In this document: positions 56,484 through 64,000 of the stretch, piece by piece | Layout: each line of letters opens with the position of its first letter | Position numbering within the stretch: the stretch's first letter is position 1 | Assembly (NCBI GenBank): GCA_024637195.1 | Contig: JAGXFN010000002.1 | Coordinates: forward strand, 62,001-126,000 | Direction: 5' to 3' | DNA from: Arcobacter sp. | GTDB taxonomy: Bacteria; Campylobacterota; Campylobacteria; Campylobacterales; Sulfurimonadaceae | DNA length: 64,000 nt | Translations under genes and position numbers: made by a program | Notes under the pieces: model-generated | Databases searched by the model: none | What the model was told of the DNA's origin: nothing | Seen by the model: only the letters and a program-made list of their open reading frames with translations

Positions 56484-56837
56484 ATGCCAAGAGTAAAAAC
56501 AGGTGTCGTAAGACGCAGAAGACACAAAAAGATACTAAAACTTGCAAAAGGTTTTTTCAGTGGTCGTCGTAAGCACTTCCGTAAAGCGAAAGAGCAGATC
56601 GAACACAGTATGTACTATGCATACCGTGACCGTAAACAAAACAAGCGTGAGTTCCGCAAACTATGGATTATCCGTATTAATGCGGCGTGTCGTCTAAATG
56701 ATCTTTCATATTCTGTATTCATCAATGGATTGAAAAAAGCTGGTATCGAGCTTGACCGTAAAATCCTTGCTGATATGGCAATGAACGATGCTGCAGCATT
56801 TACTGCAGTAGCTACAGCCGCGAAAGCAGCTCTGTAA
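56484..56837 (+). CDS. rplT: 50S ribosomal protein L20
   Basis: The 117 residues start '[20 protein letters not shown]', with '[18 protein letters not shown]', 'RINAACR' and '[19 protein letters not shown]', as in bL20. It is essential for early 50S assembly. SD AAAAGGA. A strong hairpin follows the gene. Confidence 0.97.
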   Translation: MPRVKTGVVRRRRHKKILKLAKGFFSGRRKHFRKAKEQIEHSMYYAYRDRKQNKREFRKLWIIRINAACRLNDLSYSVFINGLKKAGIELDRKILADMAMNDAAAFTAVATAAKAAL

Positions 56838-56846
56838 CACTTCTTT

Positions 56847-56863
56847 GGGGGTCTTAGACCCCC
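56847..56863 (+). terminator. Hairpin terminator after rplT
   Basis: GGGGGTC-TTA-GACCCCC is a perfect 7-bp GC-rich stem (8 bp with the outer T-A pair), nine bases after the rplT stop. No T run follows directly. Confidence 0.6.
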
Positions 56864-56911
56864 ATCTCCAGTAAAACTCACCCCCTTTACGCTATATTAA
56901 TTCTTTTAGAA

Positions 56912-56917
56912 TATAAT
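56912..56917 (+). promoter_or_regulatory. -10 box of the surface-polysaccharide cluster
   Basis: TATAAT, preceded by a TTCTTTTAGAA stretch, lies 33 bases before the first gene of the cluster. Confidence 0.5.
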
Positions 56918-56949
56918 AAACATCAACAAATTAATATATTCGGACTTTT

Positions 56950-58206
56950 ATGAAAATAGCCATTATTGGGTTAGGTTATGTCGGGTTGCCCTTAGCTGTA
57001 GCTTTTGCAGAAAAATATGAAACTATTGGGTTTGATATTAATAAGCAGCGTATAGAAGAGCTCAAAAACAGTTTTGATCGCACAATGGAAATAGATACGG
57101 CAGCTCTAACAAACAGCACGCTTGGTTACACTTGCCAACTTGATGACTTAAAAGAGTGTAATATTTACATTGTGACGGTACCGACTCCAATCGACAAAAG
57201 CAATAGACCCGATCTGTTTCCAATAGAAAGTTCAACAAAAATGATTGCGGAGCTTCTTAAAAAAGATGATATTGTGATTTATGAGTCAACCGTATATCCG
57301 GGTGTAACTGAGGATATTTGTGTCCCTATTTTGGAGAAAAACTCTGGACTTATATTTAATAAAGACTTTTACTGCGGCTACTCTCCTGAACGCATTAACC
57401 CGGGCGATAAAAATCATACTGTAACAAAGATCTTAAAGGTAACCTCGGGATCGACTCCTGCAATAGCAAAAAAAATAGATGATTTATATAAGAGTATTAT
57501 CATAGCTGGAACATTTATGGCCTCGAGTATAAAAGTAGCCGAAGCTTCCAAAGTAATTGAAAATACACAAAGAGACGTTAATATTGCTTTGATTAATGAA
57601 TTGGCCCTCATCTTTGATACTATGGGAATTGACACAAATGAAGTCATTGAAGCCGCTTCTACTAAATGGAACTTTATCAAACTGCATCCTGGTCTTGTGG
57701 GTGGACATTGTATTGGGGTTGACCCTTATTATCTGACACATAAGGCCGAAGAGATGGGGTATACGCCAAATCTTATTCTCGCCTCTCGAATCATCAACAA
57801 TTCAATGGGGATGTACATTTCTCAAAAATGCATCAAGCTTTTAATTGATAATGATAAAAAAGTTAAACACTCTAAAGTTTTGATCTTGGGCTTGACCTTT
57901 AAAGAAGATTGTCCAGATATACGGAACACAAAGGTGATTGATATTATTGAGGATCTGAAAGAGTTTGGCTGCATAGTGGACGTATATGACCCTTGGGTAG
58001 ATATGGCTGAAGAAAAGAAGCATTACAAACATGGACTTATCAGCAATCCTTTTAAAAATACGATGAAGTATGATGCCGTTATTGTTGCAGTAGGCCACAG
58101 ACAGTTCAAGACCTTGAATATGAGTGATTATGAGAGCATTTCCAATGGCCAGTCTGTAGTATTAGATATCAAAGGTATTGTAGAAAAACCAAGTTGGAGA
58201 CTGTAG
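56950..58206 (+). CDS. UDP-N-acetylhexosamine 6-dehydrogenase (TviB/WbpO-like)
   Basis: The 418 residues have the UDP-glucose/GDP-mannose dehydrogenase layout: N-terminal NAD domain 'IAIIGLGYVGLPLAVAFAE', 'TVPTPIDKSNRPD', 'YESTVYPGVTED', and the catalytic Cys in 'PGLVGGHCIGVDPYYLTHKA'. That last form is the TviB/WbpO version, which oxidises UDP-GlcNAc or UDP-GalNAc to the uronic acid. With the oxidoreductase, acetyltransferase and aminotransferase genes that follow directly, it probably begins a pathway to a 2,3-diacetamido-uronic acid for O-antigen or capsule. Confidence 0.9.
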   Translation: MKIAIIGLGYVGLPLAVAFAEKYETIGFDINKQRIEELKNSFDRTMEIDTAALTNSTLGYTCQLDDLKECNIYIVTVPTPIDKSNRPDLFPIESSTKMIAELLKKDDIVIYESTVYPGVTEDICVPILEKNSGLIFNKDFYCGYSPERINPGDKNHTVTKILKVTSGSTPAIAKKIDDLYKSIIIAGTFMASSIKVAEASKVIENTQRDVNIALINELALIFDTMGIDTNEVIEAASTKWNFIKLHPGLVGGHCIGVDPYYLTHKAEEMGYTPNLILASRIINNSMGMYISQKCIKLLIDNDKKVKHSKVLILGLTFKEDCPDIRNTKVIDIIEDLKEFGCIVDVYDPWVDMAEEKKHYKHGLISNPFKNTMKYDAVIVAVGHRQFKTLNMSDYESISNGQSVVLDIKGIVEKPSWRL

Positions 58207-59171
<965 letters not shown>

Positions 59172-59172
<1 letters not shown>

Positions 59173-59753
59173 TGTTGTCACAATCTTTTGTTCATGAATC
59201 ATCTTATGTCGATAATAATGTCATTGTAGGAGATAATACAAAAGTATGGCATTTCTCTCATTTGCTCAGTGGTTCAATTATTGGAAAGAATTGTTCTTTT
59301 GGACAAAACTGTGTTGTTGGTCCAAATGTCACTATCGGCAACGGCGTTAAAGTACAGAATAATGTCTCGGTATATGAAGGTGTTGAGGTTGAAGATGATG
59401 TTTTCCTTGGCCCGTCTATGGTCTTCACGAATGTGGTAAACCCACGTGCTTTTATTGTGCGAAAAGAGGAGTTCAAAAGAACTCTCTTAAAAAAAGGCTG
59501 CTCTATCGGTGCAAATGCAACGATAGTATGTGGCGTAACAATAGGTCAATATGCACTTATAGGCAGCGGTGCAGTGGTCAACAAAGATGTGAGACCATAC
59601 GCGCTAATAGTGGGCGTTCCTGCTCGTCAGATCGGCTGGGTCAGTCGTGCAGGTAATTCTCTCAAGTTTGATGTAGATGGTATAGCGACAGACAGTTATG
59701 ACAATAGCAAATACAAAATAGAAAACAATAACCTTGTAGTAGTAGAGGGATAG
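59172..59753 (+). CDS. wbpD: UDP-2-acetamido-3-amino-glucuronate N-acetyltransferase (WbpD/WlbB-like)
   Basis: 193 residues from the ATG at 59172 in a TGATG overlap; the frame is open from 59151. It is made mostly of hexapeptide repeats forming a left-handed beta-helix ('[18 protein letters not shown]', '[20 protein letters not shown]', '[20 protein letters not shown]'). Trimeric enzymes of this type acetylate the 3-amino group. '[17 protein letters not shown]'-like insertion sequence (at about 85-105) matches WbpD/WlbB. A second, related gene lies at 60832. Confidence 0.83.
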
Positions 59754-60839
59754 ATGAAGATAAATTTTATAGATCTACAATCACAGTATCAAAAGTACAA
59801 AGAAGAAATTGATACTCAAATACATGATGTACTGAATACATCTTCTTACATTATGGGATCTAAAGTATCTGAGTTAGAAGAGGCTCTTTCTAAATTTGTT
59901 GGTGTTAAGCACTCTATCGCATGTAGCAGTGGAACTGATGCTCTTCTTATGGCTCTTATGGCTCTTAATATAAAAGCAGGTGATGAAGTAATTACATCTC
60001 CGTTTACATTTATTGCAACAGCTGAGATGATAGCATTTGTAGGTGCGAAGCCGGTATTTGTTGATATTGATGAAAAAACTTACAATATTGATCCATCTAA
60101 AATAGAAGCAGCAATCACAGAAAAAACAAAAGCTATCATGCCCGTATCAATATTCGGGCAAACACCAAATATGAATGCAATTAATGCTATAGCAAAAAAG
60201 CATGATTTAAAAGTTATTGAAGATGCAGCGCAAAGCTTTGGTGCTGAATACAATGGTATAAAGTCATGCAATCTTTCCGATGTAGCCTGTACTTCCTTTT
60301 TTCCTGCGAAGCCGTTGGGTTGCTACGGAGATGGTGGGGCTATCTTTACAAACGATGATGAATTGGCTGAAAAAATAAGAGTTATATTAAATCATGGACA
60401 ATCATCGAAATATTTTCATAGTCATGTAGGGATCAATGGGAGAATAGACACTATTCAAGCTGGTGTGCTTAATGTAAAACTTAAATATTTTCAAGATGAG
60501 ATTGAAAAAAGACAGGCTATCGCACAAAAATACAATGAAAATCTAAAAAATATTGTTATTCCATCTGTTGCTGATGGTTGTACCAGTGCATGGGCACAAT
60601 ACTGTATAAGAGTGCCAAACAGAGATGAAATGATGAAAAAATGTTCAGAAAAAGGCGTGCCAACTGCGATTTATTATCCATTGCCATTGCATTTGCAAGA
60701 AGTTTTTGCCTCATTGGGTTATCAAAAAGGAGACTTTCCTGTCACTGAAAAAGTGTCTGATGATATTATGGCCTTACCTATGTCTGCATTTTTAAAGGAT
60801 GAAGAACAAGACTATATTATTGAGGTAGTCAATGGCTGA
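59754..60839 (+). CDS. wbpE: UDP-2-acetamido-3-oxo-glucuronate aminotransferase (WbpE/WlbC-like)
   Basis: The 361 residues form a DegT/DnrJ/EryC1/StrS-type PLP aminotransferase: 'FIDLQSQYQKYKEEID', 'ACSSGTDALLMALMAL', 'VIEDAAQSFGAEYNG', and the PLP Lys in 'TSFFPAKPLGCYGDGGA'. It converts the 3-keto sugar to the 3-amino sugar with glutamate. The ATG follows the previous stop directly, and the next gene overlaps its end by 8 bases. Base composition becomes visibly richer in A+T from here on. Confidence 0.87.
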   Translation: MKINFIDLQSQYQKYKEEIDTQIHDVLNTSSYIMGSKVSELEEALSKFVGVKHSIACSSGTDALLMALMALNIKAGDEVITSPFTFIATAEMIAFVGAKPVFVDIDEKTYNIDPSKIEAAITEKTKAIMPVSIFGQTPNMNAINAIAKKHDLKVIEDAAQSFGAEYNGIKSCNLSDVACTSFFPAKPLGCYGDGGAIFTNDDELAEKIRVILNHGQSSKYFHSHVGINGRIDTIQAGVLNVKLKYFQDEIEKRQAIAQKYNENLKNIVIPSVADGCTSAWAQYCIRVPNRDEMMKKCSEKGVPTAIYYPLPLHLQEVFASLGYQKGDFPVTEKVSDDIMALPMSAFLKDEEQDYIIEVVNG

Positions 60840-61332
60840 TATCTATATTCATCCATCGGCAAATGTATCCAGTGATGCGAAAATAGGCGATGGTACAAAA
60901 ATTTGGATTAACTCACAAATTAGAGAAAAAAGTGAGATAGGTGAAAATTGTATCATCTCAAAAGATACATATATTGATAGCAATGTAAAAATAGGCAATA
61001 ACTGTAAAATTCAAAATAGTGTCTCAGTATACCAAGGCGTCACAATTGAAGATGATGTGTTTATAGGCCCAAATGCATGCTTTACAAACGATAAAGTTCC
61101 AAGGGCATTTGACCCAGAATGGAAAATAACGCCAACTTTAGTCAAAAAAGGTGTAAGCGTTGGTGCGAATGCTACTATAATTTGCGGTATTACGATTGGT
61201 GAGTATGCAATGATTGCAGCCGGCAGCGTAGTTACAAAAGATGTAGAACCTTATAGCTTGGTGATGGGAAATCCTGCAAAACACTATAGTTACGTAGATA
61301 AAATGGGAAACAAGATAAAAGGAAAAATATAA
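60832..61332 (+). CDS. Second hexapeptide-repeat N-acetyltransferase
   Basis: The 166 residues are almost entirely left-handed beta-helix repeats ('AKIGDGTKIWINSQIREKSE', 'IGNNCKIQNSVSVYQGVTIE', 'VSVGANATIICGITIGEYAM'). It resembles the WbpD-like enzyme two genes upstream but is shorter and lacks its C-terminal tail. It probably acetylates an amino sugar made by the genes that follow. It ends in a TAATG overlap with the next gene. Confidence 0.82.
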   Translation: MADIYIHPSANVSSDAKIGDGTKIWINSQIREKSEIGENCIISKDTYIDSNVKIGNNCKIQNSVSVYQGVTIEDDVFIGPNACFTNDKVPRAFDPEWKITPTLVKKGVSVGANATIICGITIGEYAMIAAGSVVTKDVEPYSLVMGNPAKHYSYVDKMGNKIKGKI

Positions 61333-62321
61333 TGATTGATATTGCTCTCATTGGTTTTGGCTATTGGGGACCAAATGTAGCAAGAAATATTCATGCCAAT
61401 CCAAATCTAAATCTCCATACGATATGTGATATCAAGCAAGCCAGGTTAGAAAAAGCGAAATCTATATATATAGCCCAGACTTGTTATGAAACTGACTACA
61501 AAAAATTATTTGAAAATGATGAAATACAAGCCATAGCGATAGCAGTAGAGACAAACGGTCACTATCATCTTGTAAAAGAAGCTTTATTGGCTGGAAAGCA
61601 TGTCTATGTGGAAAAACCATTTACCTCAACCGTAAAAGAAGCCAAAGAACTGGAGACATTGGCAAAAGAGTTAAATTTAATTATTCATGTAGATCATATT
61701 ATGATCTTTCATCCAATTATACAAAAAATAAAATATTTGATGGATAATGGAGAGTTAGGAGATATTCTTTTTATAGATGCTATGCGAATGAATTTAGGGC
61801 AAATAAAAAAAGATGTGAGTGCCATGTGGGATTTAGCGGTTCATGATTTGTCTATTATTGATTTTTTAATGGATGGAAAAGAGCCATTTTACATCAATTC
61901 TGTCGGTGAAAAATACTATAACCCTAAAGAGAGCTTGTGTTTTTTGACTATGAGATATGAGGGCTTTATTTCTCACATACAATCAAGCTGGATTTCACCC
62001 TTGAAAGAACGAAAACTTATTGTCGCAGGTGCAAAAAAAATGGTCGTATTTGATGATATGAAAATCTCTGAAAAACTGATGGTATATGACAAAGGAGTAA
62101 ATGTTATATCAGGCGATAACATTGAATATGCTGATTATGTTGTAAAAACAAGAGATGGTGATGTATGGATGCCATATGTCCCTCAACAAGATGCCTTGTA
62201 CAACAGTATTAATCATTTTAGAGAGTGTATTGAATCAAATAAACAATCAATTTCAAACCCAAGGCAAGCTATACGACTTCTAAAGATTTTAGAAACAGCC
62301 GATAAAAATATGAATAAGTAG
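61332..62321 (+). CDS. Gfo/Idh/MocA-family sugar oxidoreductase
   Basis: The 329 residues have an N-terminal NAD(P) domain ('IDIALIGFGYWGPNVARNIH'), the family Lys in 'GKHVYVEKPFTST', 'IHVDHIMIFHPIIQKIKYL' and 'MWDLAVHDLSIIDFLMDG' in the C-terminal beta-sheet domain. Members oxidise or isomerise sugar nucleotides at C3 or C4. It differs clearly from the WbpB-like gene. Its position suggests it serves the second amino-sugar set. Confidence 0.85.
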   Translation: MIDIALIGFGYWGPNVARNIHANPNLNLHTICDIKQARLEKAKSIYIAQTCYETDYKKLFENDEIQAIAIAVETNGHYHLVKEALLAGKHVYVEKPFTSTVKEAKELETLAKELNLIIHVDHIMIFHPIIQKIKYLMDNGELGDILFIDAMRMNLGQIKKDVSAMWDLAVHDLSIIDFLMDGKEPFYINSVGEKYYNPKESLCFLTMRYEGFISHIQSSWISPLKERKLIVAGAKKMVVFDDMKISEKLMVYDKGVNVISGDNIEYADYVVKTRDGDVWMPYVPQQDALYNSINHFRECIESNKQSISNPRQAIRLLKILETADKNMNK

Positions 62322-62327
62322 GGCACT

Positions 62328-63293
62328 ATGCAAAATAGACCAGAGATAAAAAATAGCACGATATTGGTAGCAGGTGGAGCAGGATTTATCGGAAGCCATT
62401 TAGTGGACAAACTGCTTGACGAAGGCGCAAAAGAGGTTGTTGTCATAGATAGTCTTTTTCTAGGGAGTGAAGAAAATCTTAAAGATGCTATTTCTAAAGG
62501 TGTGATACTTTACAAAGATGACATTGAAATAACTTCCTCACTTGATTATATTTTTGAAAAACATAATATCGATATAGTTTTTAACTGTGCCACCAAAGCT
62601 CTCAACTACTCTTTTGTAAACCCTAGAAATGCGTTTGACACCAATGTAAATGGGGTGTTGAATATTTTGGAACATCAACGAAAAGGACACTTTAAAACCT
62701 TAGTTCATTTTTCCACATCAGAAGTGTACGGAAGTGCAGTTTATGAGCCTATGGATGAGAAACACCCTATCAATCCTACAACAACTTATGCCGCAGGAAA
62801 AGCAGCTGCAGATATAGCTATAAATAGTTGGATCAATATGTTTGACTTGGATGCTTTTATAGTAAGACCTTTCAACAACTATGGACCACGACAAAATTAT
62901 AAAGGTTATTTAGCTGGTATTATCCCTATAACTGCCTACAGAATATTAAATGACATAAACCCTGAAATCCACGGTACAGGGCTTCAAAGCAGAGATTTCA
63001 TTTATGTGCTCGATACAGTAGATGCCATAATAAAACTTTATCCACTTATGGCAAAAGCAGACAGTATAAATATCTCTACTGACGGACAGATGTCCATGCA
63101 AGAGGTGATCTCAAAGATTGTTAAACTTATGGATTACAAGGGTGAAGTCTTAAACAGGCCTGCTCGCGGGGCAGATGTAGAATGCCATAATGCTAGTAAT
63201 GCAAAAGTTAAGTCAATGATAGATTATCAGCTCACCTCTTTTGAAGATGGTTTGGAAAAAACCATACAATGGTATCAGGAAAATATCAAATGA
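62328..63293 (+). CDS. NAD-dependent sugar-nucleotide epimerase/dehydratase (extended SDR)
   Basis: The 321 residues have the glycine-rich 'ILVAGGAGFIGSHLVDKLL', catalytic Ser region 'LVHFSTSEVYGSAVYEP', the Tyr-x-x-x-Lys in 'TTYAAGKAAADIAINSW', and 'VRPFNNYGPRQN'. It belongs with UDP-glucose 4-epimerases and dTDP- or UDP-sugar 4,6-dehydratases; which one I cannot decide. It lies six bases after the oxidoreductase gene and overlaps the next start by 4 bases. Confidence 0.87.
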   Translation: MQNRPEIKNSTILVAGGAGFIGSHLVDKLLDEGAKEVVVIDSLFLGSEENLKDAISKGVILYKDDIEITSSLDYIFEKHNIDIVFNCATKALNYSFVNPRNAFDTNVNGVLNILEHQRKGHFKTLVHFSTSEVYGSAVYEPMDEKHPINPTTTYAAGKAAADIAINSWINMFDLDAFIVRPFNNYGPRQNYKGYLAGIIPITAYRILNDINPEIHGTGLQSRDFIYVLDTVDAIIKLYPLMAKADSINISTDGQMSMQEVISKIVKLMDYKGEVLNRPARGADVECHNASNAKVKSMIDYQLTSFEDGLEKTIQWYQENIK

Positions 63294-64000
63294 TAAAACT
63301 CATCAAACCCTACATCAGTTTTGAAGAAGTTCAGGATGAATTCAAAGAGATATTTGAGAGTGGTTGGTTTACCAAAGGTAAATTTGTAGAAGAGTTTCGA
63401 GAAGAAATTGAAGTTTATACGGGTGCGAAGCATGCTTATTTGGCTACATCTGCTACGACAGCTCTTACGATGGCTTTAAAAGCTTTGGATATAAAAGCAG
63501 GTGACGAGGTGATAGTTTCAGACTTTTCGTTTCCTGCTACAGCAAATGTGGTAGAAGATTTAGGTGCTATTCCTATTTTTGCAGATGTGAGTTTAGAAAC
63601 ATTTAATATGTTGGCGGATGATTTAGAAAGAAAAATCACGTCTAAAACAAAAGCTGTAATATTTGTAGATGCCCTTGGCAGTCCAATAGGGATACATGAG
63701 ATAAAGAAGATTTGTGAGAAACACCATCTTCCGTTGATAGAAGATGGTGCATGCGCCCTTGGCAGCAGTGAGTTTGGCATAAGATGCGGTAACATCGCAG
63801 ATATTACATGCTTTAGCTTTCACCCTAGAAAACTTCTTACTACGGGCGAAGGTGGGGCAATAACATTTAATGATGCTAAATTTGTTCCATTTTTTGATGT
63901 GAAGCTTAACCATGGTGCAGTGGTCAATGAGGGTAAATTTGATTTTGTGGACTATGGGTACAATTATAGAGTTCCAGAACTTCAATGTGTGATGGGCATC
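63290..64000 (+). CDS. DegT/DnrJ/EryC1/StrS-family sugar aminotransferase (partial, cut by window end)
   Basis: The frame opens with ATG at 63290 (ATGA overlap) and stays open for 237 codons to the window edge. It begins 'MIKLIKPYISFEEVQDEFKE' and has 'AYLATSATTALTMALKAL', 'PLIEDGACALGSS' and the PLP Lys in 'CFSFHPRKLLTTGEGGA'. It should aminate a keto-sugar nucleotide, probably the product of the epimerase/dehydratase next to it. The C-terminal third is missing. Confidence 0.88.
   Translation, partial: MIKLIKPYISFEEVQDEFKEIFESGWFTKGKFVEEFREEIEVYTGAKHAYLATSATTALTMALKALDIKAGDEVIVSDFSFPATANVVEDLGAIPIFADVSLETFNMLADDLERKITSKTKAVIFVDALGSPIGIHEIKKICEKHHLPLIEDGACALGSSEFGIRCGNIADITCFSFHPRKLLTTGEGGAITFNDAKFVPFFDVKLNHGAVVNEGKFDFVDYGYNYRVPELQCVMGI

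Overview
The window looks like a chromosome segment of a free-living member of the Campylobacterota (Epsilonproteobacteria), most like the Sulfurimonas/Sulfuricurvum group. I base this on gene order and gene content, not on a database search. The signs are a tig-clpP-(x)-def block divergent from folE-fliI, NIF-type nifS/nifU used as general Fe-S assembly genes, a separate PAS protein next to a chemoreceptor, and promoters with a clear TATAAT box but no obvious -35 box.

Layout. 1-5.2 kb: end of a tRNA, a PAS/chemoreceptor pair, a probable small RNA, an OmpR-type response regulator and a GGDEF/EAL protein. 5.3-9.1 kb: a methyltransferase, a DJ-1/PfpI protein, six tRNA genes on the minus strand and an SNF-family Na+ symporter. 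9.1-20.6 kb: housekeeping genes (thiG, purN, nnr, a YeiH-type transporter, comM, def, a degenerate GGDEF protein, clpP, tig, folE, fliI) plus an unlisted 32-residue membrane protein. 20.7-26.3 kb: nifS, nifU, an OmpA-type lipoprotein, a PIN-PhoH protein, a small unknown protein and tRNA-Val. 26.4-30.0 kb: a decayed TPR fragment and then a three-gene unit (retropepsin-like lipoprotein, inactive transglutaminase with 7 membrane helices, ATP-grasp ligase). 30.1-36.2 kb: a MarR regulator and a complete RND efflux pump with a clear 31-bp operator. 36.4-53.6 kb: a large glycogen/maltodextrin locus. 53.7-56.9 kb: thrS-infC-rpmI-rplT. 56.9-64.0 kb: an AT-rich surface-polysaccharide cluster that runs off the end of the window.

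How the genes work together. The glycogen operon (36.8-50.1 kb) carries a nucleotidyltransferase fused to a catalytically degenerate phosphohexomutase, two GH57 enzymes, a GalT-like enzyme, two glycogen synthases flanking a ROK glucokinase, and a branching enzyme. A convergent phosphoglucomutase and a glucan-phosphorylase homologue follow. No ordinary glgC is present, and the phosphorylase homologue has Thr where the family has its PLP-binding Lys. Sugar-nucleotide supply and glycogen breakdown may therefore work in an unusual way here. The polysaccharide cluster begins with a dehydrogenase, oxidoreductase, acetyltransferase and aminotransferase suited to making a 2,3-diacetamido-uronic acid, followed by a second, similar set of enzymes.

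The best candidates for poorly described biology are the protease/transglutaminase/ATP-grasp unit (26.7-30.0 kb), the small RNA at about 2.12-2.25 kb, the 27-bp inverted repeat enclosing one of two identical tRNA-Leu genes, the Lys-less phosphorylase homologue, and the nested hairpins ahead of the glycogen operon. I saw no CRISPR array, insertion sequence, prophage or replication origin.
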